Shown here: piece after piece, positions 1-12,507 of the stretch | How the letters are laid out: the number at the start of each line of letters is the position of its first letter | Numbering within the stretch: position 1 is the stretch's first letter | Source: Hordeum vulgare subsp. vulgare | Lineage: Eukaryota > Streptophyta > Magnoliopsida > Poales > Poaceae | DNA length: 64,000 nucleotides | Direction of reading: 5' to 3' | NCBI RefSeq assembly: GCF_904849725.1 | Contig: NC_058518.1 | Coordinates: 328,622,581 to 328,686,580, forward strand | Made by a program: the position numbers and the translations under genes | Notes under the pieces: generated by a model | Database searches by the model: none | Told to the model about the DNA's origin: nothing | The model's input: the letters and a program-made list of their open reading frames with translations, nothing else

Positions 1-130
1 AATAGCTAGGAGCGGACAATGATTTATCTTGTGTGTAAACATGCATTAAAACAGTTATGATGTGGTATGGAAGTATGGTATTTCCATGTGAGTTATTCGA
101 GCAGCTTGACTTGGCCCATGTGCAAACATG

Positions 131-238
131 TACTCCCTCCGTCCCAAAATAAGTGACTCAAAAATGACTCTACTTTGTACTAATTTTAGTACAAAGTAGA
201 GTCATTTTTGAGTCACTTATTTTGGGACGGAGGGAGTA
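131..238. mobile_element. Stowaway MITE, near-perfect full-length hairpin
   Basis: The element begins TACTCCCTCCGTCCC and ends with its reverse complement, flanked by the TA target duplication of Tc1/mariner-derived Stowaway elements. The two halves pair over almost the whole 108 bp, leaving a loop of only a few bases. It has no coding capacity. It sits in the noncoding tail of the Gypsy element. Confidence 0.95.
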
Positions 239-1442
239 GTTGACTCAAAACCAATGCAGCCTTCATGATGTTTAAATTTAGAGTGTTCATATCCTACTCA
301 TTCTAATGTCCAACGTTAATTATTCACAATGCGTGTTTACGACTATTTTTGCTCTATAGTTGGTCACTTCCCAATCTATTGCTAGCCTTCACCTGTACTA
401 AGCGAGAATGCTGCTTGTACATCCAAAATCCTTAAACCAAGTTATTCCACGTGAGTCCACCATACATACTTATGTGTGGTATTACTCTATCATTCCAAGT
501 TAATCTGCATGTGCCACCTCTAAATATTCAAACAAACATCTCTTTTGTGCACTCGTACCGCTCATGTAGAGACGGGACGGACGGTTTTTTCATGCTAAGT
601 GAGTTATTCTCAGGACGGTCGTTTATTTGCCGTCATTGCACGAGAGAGGCTGGTAAAAAGTATGCTCGGCCTGCATAATTAAAATTAAATTAAACAAAAC
701 TCCTTGGGACATTTGATAGGTTGGAGGGCACCCGTGAATTAGGATAGCCATGGTTTGTGTATGAATGGTGGATAGGAGTAAACTTTACAATTCTGTTTGG
801 GAATCACCAATAATTATTTTAGCAAGGAAGATAATAAAAACCTTTGTCGTGACGTTGATAGTAAAGAACACCACCCAAAAACTATATGTTTAATCATGTT
901 TTAAAAAATGAGCTCTCGCACCTCTGCAAATTAATGCTTCCTTCTGCGAAGGGTCTATCTATTTACTTTTATGTTGAGTCATCACCCTCTTACTAAAAGC
1001 ACCAGACCGAAGAGCACTATTATCATTCTTATGCGTTGAGTCTAGTTAATGTTGGATGTGAGCATGAATTGGATCTTTACTACCCTGAATTATAATGTTT
1101 AGTTGTTGCTTGAACCTGGGAGGTGTTGTGCATTTATATTTTGCGGTCTGCGAAAGGGCTAGCGGGATACCATGTCACCATATTATATCATGATTGCTTT
1201 GACTAATTATTGACATGTGAGATATCTTATTATTGTTTGCTGGTTGGTTATGTATTGCCATGATTGAATATGATGCTTAATTGTTATCATGGATATGACT
1301 TATGATTTATGCTAAAACCTAGAACAGTAGCTAAGAATATATATAGAAACTAGAACAAAAGATTTTGTAAAAGTTTTATTTATGAGCTTTAGTTTATCAA
1401 CTGAATTGCTTGAGGACAAGCAATAAGTTCAGCTTGGGGAGT

Positions 1443-2866
1443 TGATACGTCTCCAAGTATCTACTTTTCCAAACACTTTTGCTCTAGTCTTGGACTCTAA
1501 TTTGCATGATTTGAATGGAACTAACCCGGACTAACGATGTTTTCAGAAGAACTACCTCAGTGTTATTTTTGTACATAAATAAAAGTTCTCAGAATTGGAA
1601 GAAACTTTTTGTGAATAACTTTGGAATATATAATGAATTATGGAACGAAGATCCACCGGACGAGGGCTGCCGGTGGGGCACAAGCCAATAGGATGCGCCC
1701 ACCCACCTGGGAGCGCCCTGATGGCTTGAGGGGCCCACATGGCTCCTTCGACTCTAATTTCAGTCTTATAAATTCATATCTTCGAAGAAAAGAATGAGGG
1801 AGAAGATTTCTTGCATTTTACAAGACAGGGCCACCGCCACCTCTTGTTCTTTCTCGGGAGGGTTGATCCAGATTCTGTTTCGGGCTCCCGAAAGGGGGAT
1901 TCATTGTCGTCGTCATCACCAACCCTTCTCCATCAACAATTCGATGATGCTCACCACCGGGAGTGAGTAATTCCTTAGTAGTCCTGCTGGATGGTGATTA
2001 GGTTTGGATGAGATTGATCATGTAATCGAGTTAAGTTCGATAGGGCTTAATCTCTAGTATCCACTTTCTTCTGAGATTGATGTTGCTATGACTTTGATAT
2101 GCTTAATGCTTGTTACTAGGGCCCGAGTACCATGATTTCAGATCTGAACCTATTATGTTTTCATGAATATAAGAGTGATTTGGATCCTATCTTGCAAGTT
2201 GTATGCACCTATTACGTGTCTTGATCCGCATACCACAAGGTGACAATAATTGGGATTCTTTCCACTGATTGTCGTAGTATGAGTTCATGTATTCACTATG
2301 TGTTAATGCTTTGTTCCAATTCTTTGTTAAAAGGTTGCCTTAATATCCCTAAGTTTCCAATAGGACCCCGCTGCCACGGGAGGGTAGGACAAAAGATGTC
2401 ATGCAAGTTCTTACCGCAAGCATGTATGACTATATACAGAACACATGCCTACATTATATTGATAAATTAGAGCTAGTTGTGTGTCGCTCTAGTGTGCAAC
2501 TGTTACATGATTGATGTCATCCATATGTTTCCACCATTGATCCTTGTGTCGACGCTTTACATATACTAAATCTTGCTAAGTTATTACTGTTGTTATTATC
2601 GTCACACTTGTTACTCGCACACCTGCTACTCAATTGCTACTTTTACTATTGTTGCCAAAATTGCTGCTATCGATGTTACTGCTACTACTATTATTTGTCT
2701 TGCTACTAAACCTTTACTGTAGATAGATATCCCAGGTATGGTTGAATTGACAACTCAACTGTCAAGGCCTATAATATTCTTTGGCTCCCCTTGTTTCGAA
2801 TCAATAAATTAGGGTGATATACTACCCGTGAAGATTGTCGTGATCACCTATATTGGTGGGTTATCA
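1443..2866 (+). repeat. 3' LTR of the Athila-type Gypsy element
   Basis: The LTR starts TGATACGTCTCC right after the polypurine tract and ends GGGTTATCA, giving the TG...CA termini of an LTR. Its length of about 1.42 kb is normal for this lineage. The partner 5' LTR is outside the window, so the target duplication cannot be tested; TGCAT follows the right end. Short ORFs inside it look accidental. Confidence 0.8.
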
Positions 2867-4469
2867 TGCATCCCAATTACCTACCACACTCCTGTGCAAT
2901 GACAAGTGAATAAACACTCATCTCAAGAATAACCGACCTAGCATGGAAAATATTGGCCACCCCTTGCCGCTTCATGAGCGGTACGGACACAAAAAAAGGA
3001 AATTCATTTTGAAAATTAGAGTTGGCACATACAAATTTACTTGGAACGGCACAAAAATACCGCGTATAGGTAGGTATGGTGGACTCATTTGGTACAAATT
3101 TGGGTTTAATGAGTTGGATGCGCAAGTAGTATTCCCGCTTAGTACAAATGAAGGCTAGCAAATAGATTGAGAAGCGACCAACCAATAAACGAAAAAGAGC
3201 ATAAACGAGCATTAGACATAACTAACACTGAATAATGCATGCCAAGTAGGATATAACTTCGTTGCATAACTATTGGCTTTCATGCTTGCATAGGGAATCA
3301 CAAATCTTAACACCAATATTCTTGCTAGAGCATAAGTACTCACCAACATGACTCACATATTACTATCTCCATATGGCAAAACTATGGCAAGGAATCAAGT
3401 TTATAATATCCAATGATCTTCATGGAAGTATTTATTATATCCCTCTTGAATATCTATCACTTTGGGACCAAATTCATATCTCGTGAAATTATCATTACTA
3501 TGCTTTAACTCTCAAAAAGATCTAAGTGAAGCACAAGAGCATAAATATTTCTTCAAGAATTATCATATCAACTAAAAAGGATGATTGTGACAAACTAAAA
3601 ATCAAAACAACCAAAGAATCATATAATACAAGATTCTTCAAGCAAAACTCATGATATGTGATGAATAAAAATATAGCTACAAGTAAAATTATTGATGGTT
3701 GTTGGAAGAAAGAGGGGATGCCTTTCGGGGCATCCCCAAGCTTAGCTTCTTGGTAGTGCATGAATATTTCCTTGGGGTGCCATGGGCATCCCCAAGCTTA
3801 GGCTCTTTCCACTTCTTATTCCTTCATCCATCGCGATCTCAACCAAAACTTGAAAACTTCAGTCACACAAAAGTTAACAACACCTTTGTGAGACCCGTTA
3901 GTATAATAAAGCAAATCACCACTCTAAGTATTGTTGCAAACCCATTCATATTTTATTATTGCATTATACCTACTGTACTACAACTTTACCATGGCTTATA
4001 CCCCCCGATATGATCCATATATTCATCAAAATAAGCCCATAATGCAACAAAAACAGAATCTTTCAAAAGGAGAACACTCTCTAGTAATCTAAACATTCAC
4101 CATACTTCTATAGCTCTAAAAATTCTAAAAAATAAGGGCAACATGGGAAATTTGTATATCAATCATGTATAAGAAATTCAGAGCAAAATCACATATCTGT
4201 GAATTTTCAAAATTCCAGAACTGGGTGCAAAAGTTTGTATTTTTCAACAGGATCAAATCAACTATCATCCAACACAATCCTAAAGCCTTTACTTGGCACA
4301 AACACTAATTAAAACATGAAAAAACAGTCACGACAGTATCGTAATTGCATATTTATTGAAATATAGAAATGAAAACAAAAAATTTAAAAATAACTATTGG
4401 GTTGCCTCCCAACAAGCGATGTTGTTTTATGCCCCTAGCTAGGCATAATGCATAGATTCAAGTATAATT

Positions 4470-5261
4470 TTATTTAGTTTCCTCCATCACACATTCATAA
4501 TTCTTTAGAGATCTAGCATTCATATTCTGAATGATCACACTACTAGGAATAAAATTAAATAACTCACTCTTGTGAGTAGGTATCTTTATCAACTCAATAA
4601 AATCGGGGTGAATACTAATAATTTTAAGATATTTGTTGCTACTAGAAGTGGCACCCTTGTTCTTAGGAGCGTAAGTAGACTTGCAGTTCTTACTAGGAGT
4701 CTTTTCAGTAGTCTTCATGGAAGAAAAAGTTGAGCTCAAGTTACTACAAATTTCTTCCAACTTATCAATTCAAGCGGGGCTCTCTTCCACCCTCTCGTTA
4801 ACTATGGGTATTTTCTCTTTTAGTGTTTAGTAGTATCCCCTATCTTTGATCCAATTCGAGTGTCATGATTATGGATATTTTTATCCAAATTTTCAATATG
4901 TTCTACATTGAGCATTTTCTTTTTGATAGCATCTAGTTGTTGCATAACATGCTCAAGAGTTAAAATTGTTTCATTGATAATGATAGGTCATGATCCCACT
5001 AAACTTCCCATAGTATTTAAAGCATCAAAAGCGGGGCAAAACAAGAAATTTCCCCCGGTGATAGTATCAAGAACGAATCTATGCCAAGTAGTAATTCCCG
5101 CATAAAAACGCGAAGAAGGATAGTAGTGGATTGCTTATGAAAAGATATATTATGATCATTGGAAATTCTATACCAAACATCTTTTAAATTCTCTCCCTCC
5201 TTTGCTTAAAAGTGAGAACTTCATTTTCAGGGGTGAGCGAGACAAGAGAAGAACTGGCCAT
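4470..5261 (-). pseudogene. degenerate gag-like relic of the minus-strand Gypsy element
   Basis: An ATG at 5261 lies about 145 bases past the primer-binding site and opens a frame beginning MASSSLVSLTPENEVLTFKQ. The frame is soon broken by a stop. Further downstream a 96-codon frame (4760-4470) is rich in Ser, Thr and Lys. The position is that of gag, and the length is far below a working gag (usually several hundred residues). I see no zinc knuckle. The call rests on position and on resemblance to Sabrina-like elements, so it is tentative. Confidence 0.45.
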
Positions 5262-5404
5262 AGTGACAAGGCAAGCAGAAGATCAAGCAAGTTGTAAAAC
5301 TTTTTAGAAATGGGGGAGATGAAAACGAGAGGCAAATGGAAAATAAAGCAATTACAAGGAGATGAGAGTTTATGCGTAGGTACTTGATAGATGTTGATGA
5401 TGTC

Positions 5405-5422
5405 TCCCGGTCAACGGCGCCA
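5405..5422 (-). other. tRNA-Asp primer-binding site
   Basis: The minus strand reads TGGCGCCGTTGACCGGGA, which matches the complement of the plant tRNA-Asp 3' end except for one base. It starts 12 bases inside the LTR end. This is the usual primer site of Athila-type Gypsy elements. Confidence 0.75.
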
Positions 5423-5433
5423 GAAATTCTTCC

Positions 5434-7013
5434 TGCTACTTGTGAGTTGTGTTGGGATTTCCCTGAAGAGGAGGGCATGATGTAGTACAGTAGAGATAAA
5501 TATTTCCCAAAGTTATGAAACCAAACTTATTAATCCAATAGGGGAACCAAGCAACACTATGTAAACATCACGTGCACACAAACAATAATACTTGCAACCC
5601 AACGCGTAGAGGCGTTATCAATCCCTCAACGGTATTGAGATAGATTAAATTGTATAGGATTCGATAAATAGATCTAACTAAAACACAAAATAAAATAAAT
5701 AAAATAAAATTACAACAAGGTATTTTTGGTTTTAATATATGATAGAAAATAGACCTCGGGGCATAGTTTTCATAGAGGCTTCTCTCGAGAAAACAACATA
5801 TGATGGGTAAACAAATTAATGTTGGGCAATTGATATAAAAGCGAATAATCATCACGATATCCAAGGCAATGATCATGTATATAGGTATCAAGTCCAAGAT
5901 TAGTAGACCCACTCCTTCCTGCATCTACTACTATTAGTCCACACATCGATCGCTATCCAACATGCATATAGTGTATTAAGTTCATGGAATAATGTTGTAA
6001 TGCCTTAAGAACGATGACATGATGTAGACAAGATAAACTCACATATGAATAAACCCCATCTTGTTTCCCTTAATAGCAACGATACATGTGTGTCATGTCC
6101 CTTTCTATCACTAAGATTAAGCACCGCAAGATCGTACCCATCACAAAGCACCTCTTCCCACGGCAAGATAGATCAATATAGTTGGCCAAACCAAACCAAT
6201 AAATCATAGAAGAAATACGAGGCTATAACAATCATGCATAAAAGAGTTCAAATAAGACTCAAATAATATTCATGGATAGATCAAATCATAAACTCACAAT
6301 TCATCGGATCCCAACAAACACACAGAAAAAGAGTTACATCAAATAGATCTCCAAGAACATCAAGGAGAACATTGTATTGAAGATCAAAAAGACAGAAGAA
6401 GCCATCTAGCTACTAACTATGGACCCGTAGGTCTGTGGTAAACTACTCATGTATCAACGGAGGGGCAGCAAATATGATGAAGAACCCCTCCGTGATCGTT
6501 GCCCCCTCCGATAGAGTGCCAGAAAAGGCCTCTAGATTGGCTCTTGTGGTTCTGGAACTTGTGGCTGCGGAAAAAGTATTTTGTTGACTCCTCTAGGGGT
6601 TTTGGGATTTTAGAGTACTTATAGAGTCGAAGTTAGGTCAAGGCGGTTCGTGTGGCCTCCACGACCCACGAGGGTGCGCCGGAGGCCCCCTCACATGCCC
6701 TAGTGCCTAGTGGGACCCATGGGCCTCCTCTCACCTCTCATGGGCCTCCTCTCATGGCCTTCGGAAGCTTCCAGGTCTCTTCTTGCGAGAGAAAAATTCC
6801 AAAAAGTTTCGTGGCATTTGGACTTCGTTTGGTATTCATATTCTGCAAAGTAAATAACAAGCAAAAAACAGCAACTGGCACTGGGCACCAAGTTAATTAG
6901 TTTGTCCCAAAATAATGGTATAAAGTTTCTAGTAAATGTATATAAAACATCCAAGATTGATAATATAACAGCATGGAACAATCAAAAAATATAGATATGT
7001 TGGAGACATATCA
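5434..7013 (-). repeat. 5' LTR of the minus-strand Athila-type element
   Basis: On the minus strand the LTR starts TGATATGTCTCC at 7013 and ends ...AGTAGCA at 5434, about 1.58 kb. The mid-portion resembles the lone LTR at 10981-12507, so the two belong to related families. The right flank begins ACGAC; the matching left target duplication is not available. Confidence 0.75.
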
Positions 7014-9911
7014 ACGACCGACTAGCTACACTAGAGAGTTATCATCAGGAATGCTTTATGAGCTATCACCCTCGACACTCGATAATAGCTCTGCAGAGTC
7101 ATACAACTAAACACTGAGGTGATTTGTTGGGCTCAGGATGTCGATTACGTTGATCGAGACACTGATGATGTAGTGGGGGCAAAAGGGACAAGGTGAGGGG
7201 TCACTGGTGGCTCACTATCCAACCTATACTAAGCATATAGGATAAGAAGGTAGGTATTATAAAATCACGTTGTGCATGAGAACATGACCAATCAATGCAA
7301 TAGCAAATTCCTTTGCAAGCATGAGAGATAAATAATTGGGAGATATAGGAATGATCAAGGGGGGTTTGCTTGCCTCGAAGCTCCCGTGAAGGAGGTTGGA
7401 CGTTAGGAGCATAGTTGTACTCGGGAGCAGCACCTCTCTCGGGGTCTACCAAAGAGAAGTGGCGGAAAACAATAAATACAAGCAATCAAATGCATCACGA
7501 TGCATGACATGGCACTATGTTGTGCTACGGTGACCTAACACAGTGCTACGCGTTACAAACACACGATCTCAAGGGAAAGTTTCATGTTCATCATGCTAGA
7601 AGCATATGAGAGAAGAACGGATAGCATATTCAGATTTTTTGTATTTTTCTGAGCAAATTTCATATATAAAATATTTTCATCTAACTTACGGTTTAATTTA
7701 TATGAATTTTCAAAGTTTAAACATTTTTTAAAAAAAATTAGATTTAATTTAATTCAAAAAATAAATTTACCTCATCACCAACACGTCACGCTAACGTCAC
7801 CACTTAACCCAACTAGTCGAGGTCAAACTTGACAGCTGGGTCCCACATGTGAGTGACACAAAGGCTAACAAGGATTTAATTTTAAAAAAATTAGCTAATT
7901 AAACAATAGGGCCCACTAGTTAGTGACTAATTAGATTAGTTTAATTAATTTAAATAATTAACTCGTTAATTAAGCGGTGGGGGCCCACCAGCCTGTGACT
8001 AGGGTTGCCGAGTCATCTTAGTTGACTCGGTCAACCCAAACAACTAGGGCCAAGGGGGGCACTCGCAGCGACCGAGGGTGGGCACTAGGCCAAGCCACAT
8101 TGACGGTGGCGCCGGAGAACTGCTCGAGCGACCAAATCCTTGGAGGTGTGCCTCGGACCTCATCGAAAAACATCCTCTAGCGACCAAACAACGCACGTGC
8201 GATGTTGTTCGAATGGTTAGAGTAAGCCGCATCCGTCTGTGGTGGTGGCGTGGCCAGATTGGGGCTGTAGAGACGGCAGCGAACGACAAGGGTGGCAGCC
8301 ATAGGCAAGGCTCATCAGGGGCGTGGCTGCAGGGCGCGTTGAGCGGCATGGGGGTGCGTTCAAATGCACACATCACGTCGCGTCGCATGGGTGCGGAAGT
8401 GTGGCCGTAGGCGGGCTATGGCGACATCGGGGACGAGTTGAATGCAGTGGTCGTACAGGAGCTAGTCGGGATCGATGATGCAGGGCACGACAAATGGCGT
8501 GGAGGGGCTCGTTGGCCTCCTCGAGGCGTGCTAAGCAAGGCCCCATGCTTGGATACGAGGTATGACTGCTTTGGTTGCGGATGCACCATAGCCATCAGCA
8601 GCAAGCTCCCGTCATGGTGGTGCGGCGAGCTATGCTACGTAAAGGGATAGAGGAGAGAGGAAGGAGGAGCAGGGGATCACCATGGCCGTGTAGTCATGCT
8701 TAGGTGGGCTCAGGGAGGCCTGGTGGAGTGAATCGAGGCGGCAACACTCCGTCGTCCCAAGGAGGAAGACGACGTTGAGAAGGTGTTGTCGTGGCCTCGT
8801 GCTACCGCTGGTGGAGGCGAAGGATGAGGACGGGCCCGGCGGTGCCCTTGGACACGTCGATGAGGCACAGGAGGGCCGGTGGACGTGGCTTGACGGATGG
8901 CGGCGAGAGTGTTTTGATTTTCGTTTTGTAATTTTCCTCGCCCCAGGCCGAGATGGCCGAATTTCGGTCATTTTCAAAATTTTCGGTTGAAATTTGACCA
9001 AGAATTAACCAGCATTTGACTGAAATTTGACCGAAATTTGTCAAATTTGACCAAAAATCATTCTTTTCGTCCGATAGATATTTCTTGCCCTGGGCCGAGA
9101 TGGCCGAAATTCGGCCGAAATTTGATTTTTACGGCCAAAATTCAAAACCCCGGGGCCGACGGTGGTGCTCGATTCTTGCGAAGTAACCGAGAGGAGAGGC
9201 AGAGAGCGCGAGGGAGAGGCAAGCGAGTGGTGGGGCAAGTGAGTGGGGTGGCAGGGAGGACCTCGAGGCGTTGGTGCCCTTATCCTCCCGCAAGGTCGAC
9301 GAGATGGCTCGGTGGCGACTATTGAGCATGGGCATGCTCGTGTGCACGGTCGGACGAACTCTGGGGAGGGAGATGATTCGGAGTAGTGGGTTGGGCTCGG
9401 TTGGGCCTGTCCCTATGGACTAAGGCCCAGGAGCATGGGGCCTTTTCCTTTTTATTTTCCATTTATTTTTTATTTCTTTTTGTTTATCTTGTTTTGTAAT
9501 TAATTCAAGTAGCAAAAGGGTTTAGTAAAATATGGAACTTTGCCCATTATTACTAATGCAATATTATGCACTGCCACAAAAAAATTGGGAGTATTTTTAA
9601 AATAATTTGCAATTTTTATAATTTAAAAGCATTTAAATTATGGTTTTGGCATGTGTTTAAATGTTTGAGGGCCTTTAACAACTTTATAAAAAGTTGGTTT
9701 CTCCAAGACAAATATCTAGGGATTATTTGCAACAGTAAGACCATTTTAGTTTTAATGTTTGTGAATTTCCTTATTTCACTTATTACTTGAATTTGAATTC
9801 ATGGTGGAATTTGAAATGACATATGGATTAGAAGATGATCAAGCACTATTTAGCAAAATGCCTTAGATTAATCAGAGAGGTTACTGTAGCTCATTACACA
9901 CGGGTGTCACA
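7014..9911 (-). repeat. LTR of a chromovirus Gypsy element (minus strand, truncated)
   Basis: The minus-strand sequence TGTGACACCC at 9911 is a typical start of a chromovirus LTR, and it directly follows the end of chromodomain-coding sequence, so this is the 3' LTR. It runs down to at least 7014, where the Sabrina-like element begins. The middle (about 8040-9350) is GC-rich. A block at about 8941-8970 and another at about 9087-9115 both contain GGGCCGAGATGGCCGAA-like sequence, a degenerate internal repeat. Many open frames here lie in GC-rich noncoding DNA and do not resemble genes. Confidence 0.55.
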
Positions 9912-10980
9912 ACTCTCCTCCTCTAAAACAAATTTTCGTCCCGAGAATTAAGAGGTAGAAGGGAAAATATCGGGGTACTCTTTACGAAGATGATCCTCGC
10001 ACTCCCAAGTGGATTCATCTTCAGAATGGTTTGACCACTGAACTGCTGGGAACTTGCTAACCTTTTGATGGGTTCAATGTTCAGTTTGATCAAGGATGTG
10101 GATAGGGTGCTCCTTGTAGGAGAGGTCATTATGTACCTCGAGCAACTCATGATCCACTGTCTGTTGGGGATCCTTGAAGCAACGACAAAATTGCAAAACA
10201 TGGAAGACATCATGGACATGAGAGAATTTCGGCACCAGTTCCACCTTATAAGCCACATATCCACACCTAGCGAGAATGCAAAAAAGTACCAGTGTAGAGA
10301 GGAGCTAACTTTCCCTTTACATCAAAACGATGAATGCCTCTCATAGGAGTGACATGCAGATAAGCTTGTTCACCAAGGTGATAGGTAGATCCCCAGTGTT
10401 TACGGTGATAGTTCCTCTTCTGACGGGACTGGGTCGCCTTAAGATTTTCCCGTACGATACAAACTTTCTCTTGTGCTTGTTGGATAAAATCCAGACCGAT
10501 GAGTAGTCGTTCCCCAGTCTCTGACTAATTCAGGGGGCAACACTTACGTCCATATAATACCTAGAAGGGGGTCATCTTCAAAATAGCTTGACAACTGTTA
10601 TTATAAGAGAGTTCAGCATATGGGAGAGATTCTTCCCACTTCTTGTCAAAGGAGATGACACAAGCACGCGGCATATATTCAAGCACTTGGTTAACTCGCT
10701 CGGCTTGACCTTGGGACTGGGGGTGATAAGCAGTGCTCCGGGTTATATGAGTTCCCATAGCTTCTTGGAAACTTTCCCATAATTTCAAGGTGAAAATGTC
10801 GCTTCAGTCTAAACTAATTTCCTTTGGAATGTCATGGAGTGACACAATTCTGGAGATATACAAGTTCGCTAACTGACTAGCAGTGACAGCTTCCTTCACT
10901 CGTAGAAAGTGTGCAACTTTGGAGAATTGGCCGATGACGACAAAAATAGCACCATTACCATTTTGGGATCTGGGGAGGCC
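9912..10980 (-). pseudogene. chromovirus pol relic: integrase core and chromodomain
   Basis: Reading the minus strand, integrase-core sequence runs from 10980 to 10561 and includes the motif STAYHPQSQGQAERVNQVLE, which carries the catalytic Glu. After stops and frame changes comes a chromodomain-type C terminus at about 10256-9930 (motifs KFSHVHDVFHVLQ and VDHELLEVHNDLSY). The order integrase, chromodomain, LTR is that of Tekay/Del-type chromoviruses. Reverse transcriptase and the rest of integrase are missing because the lone LTR at 10981 interrupts the element and nothing resumes beyond it. Several stops make it non-functional. Confidence 0.8.
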
Positions 10981-12507
10981 TGATACTTGTGATATGCGTT
11001 GGGTTTTTCATGAAGAGGAACAGATGGTGTAGCACAATATAGGTAAGTATTTCCCCTCGTAGAGAACCAAGGTTTATTGAACCAATAGGAGTAACAACAA
11101 ACCCCCGTCTTTAGCTACCCCACACAAGAGAAACAAACACTTGCACCCCACGCAGGCAAGAGGGTTGTCAATCCCTTTGTCTCGTTATTTGCAAGCAAGT
11201 AAGTAGTGTGGTTCTAAGTTGCAAAGTGGAAAGTAAGTAAAAATAAAAAAAGGCAGCAAGCAATTTTTTGTTTTTGTACTTATAAGTGATAGACCGGGGG
11301 CATAGTTTTCCCTAGTGTCATCTCTCATGAAAGCAAGTATACGGTGGGTAGACAAATTACTGTTGGGCAATTGGTAGAAAAGCGCATAGTTATGTGATAT
11401 TCACGGTAATAGTCATGTGTATATAGGCATCATGTCCATAAGAAAATAGGTCAACTCCTCTCTGCACCTATTATTATTACTCCACCCATCGACCGCTATC
11501 CAGCATGCATCTAGAGTATTAAGGAAAACAGAGTAATGCTTGAAGAACATTGACATGATATAGACAAATAGAATTCAATTAATATGAACTAATCCAATCG
11601 TTTTGTCCTTGGTAGCAACAATACAAAGATGTATCTTGTCCCCTACTATGTCACTTGGCTATAGAAATCCGTCAGATTGAACCCACTACAATGCACCCCT
11701 CTCACTAAAGAAAGATCAATCTACTTGGCCAAAGCAAATCAATAGATCAAAGAGATTTACGAAGCTATGATAATCATGCATATAAGAATCATAATTAGAA
11801 TTGAGAGAAGTCTCAAATATTTATCATGAATAATATGAACATAAACCCACAATTCATCGGATCCAAACAAATGCACCGCACAAAGGAATTACATCGGATA
11901 TATCAAAGCGAAGATGTGATGATCATTGTATTGAAGATCAAGAGAGAGAGAGAGAGAGAGAGCCTTCTAGGTACTAACTACGGACCCGTAGGTTCGTGGT
12001 GAACTACTCACACATCAACATGGGAGCGGTGAGGATGATATAGAGGTCCTATGTGATCGATCCCCCCTCCGAGAGGGCATCGTAAAAGGGCTCCATATGG
12101 TCACACGGCGGAACAGAGACTTGCGGCGCCTAAAAAAAGTGTTTTGGCTTGCTCTCTAGGTTTTTTGGGATATATGTGAATTTATAGGACGAAGAGGTAC
12201 GCCAGGAGGCGGCCGAGAGGAGCATGAGGCAACAAAGCGCCCCCTACCCCCTTGGTCGTGCCCTATTGTGGGTTGCTCCTCTCGTGAAGCTTCTGGCCTC
12301 CTCCCAAAGCTTCCATGTCTTATTTTAATCCAGAAAAATCATCAAAACATTTCATGACAATTGGACTTCGTTTGGTACTGTAAACCTCAAAAGCCAAAAA
12401 CACGCAAAAAATAGGAACTCGCACTCGGCACTCGGTCAATTGGTTAGTGATCAAAAATAATATTAATTGGTATCTAAACTCCCCAAAAAATATCCTAGAT
12501 GATAATA
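10981..12507 (-). repeat. lone Athila-type LTR inside the chromovirus relic
   Basis: The inner LTR end (minus strand ...CACAAGTATCA, at 10981) abuts chromovirus integrase sequence directly, with no primer-binding site, as in a solo LTR or a 3' end. The first few dozen bases of the LTR (the TGATACG end) are absent because the Helitron-like terminus begins at 12508. A (GA)n run lies at about 11940-11962. The region contains no credible coding sequence. Confidence 0.6.

Larger units (their letters stand above)
1..2866 (+). mobile_element. 3' part of an Athila-type Gypsy retrotransposon (internal 3' noncoding region plus 3' LTR)
   Basis: The segment ends in an LTR (1443-2866) preceded by a purine tract at about 1431-1442 (AGCTTGGGGAGT). 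This is the normal polypurine-tract/3' LTR junction of a + strand element, whose 5' half lies left of the window. Positions 1-1430 hold no coding sequence that I can recognise, only the long 3' noncoding region usual for Sabrina/WHAM-like Triticeae elements. A block near 920-985 (CTTCTGCGAAGGGTCTATCT) recurs at 60297-60342 in another Gypsy element of this window. A Stowaway MITE sits at 131-238. The superfamily assignment is firm; the family name is inference. Confidence 0.75.
2867..7013 (-). mobile_element. 5' part of a non-autonomous Athila-type (Sabrina/WHAM-like) element
   Basis: Reading the minus strand there is a 5' LTR (7013 to 5434), a primer-binding site, a degenerate gag-like region (about 5261 to 4440), then noncoding internal sequence that stops where the + strand LTR begins at 2866. 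No protease, reverse transcriptase or integrase is visible between the gag relic and the break, so the copy looks non-autonomous. Its 3' end and 3' LTR are not seen; they would lie left of the + strand element if that element inserted here. The family name is inference. Confidence 0.7.
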
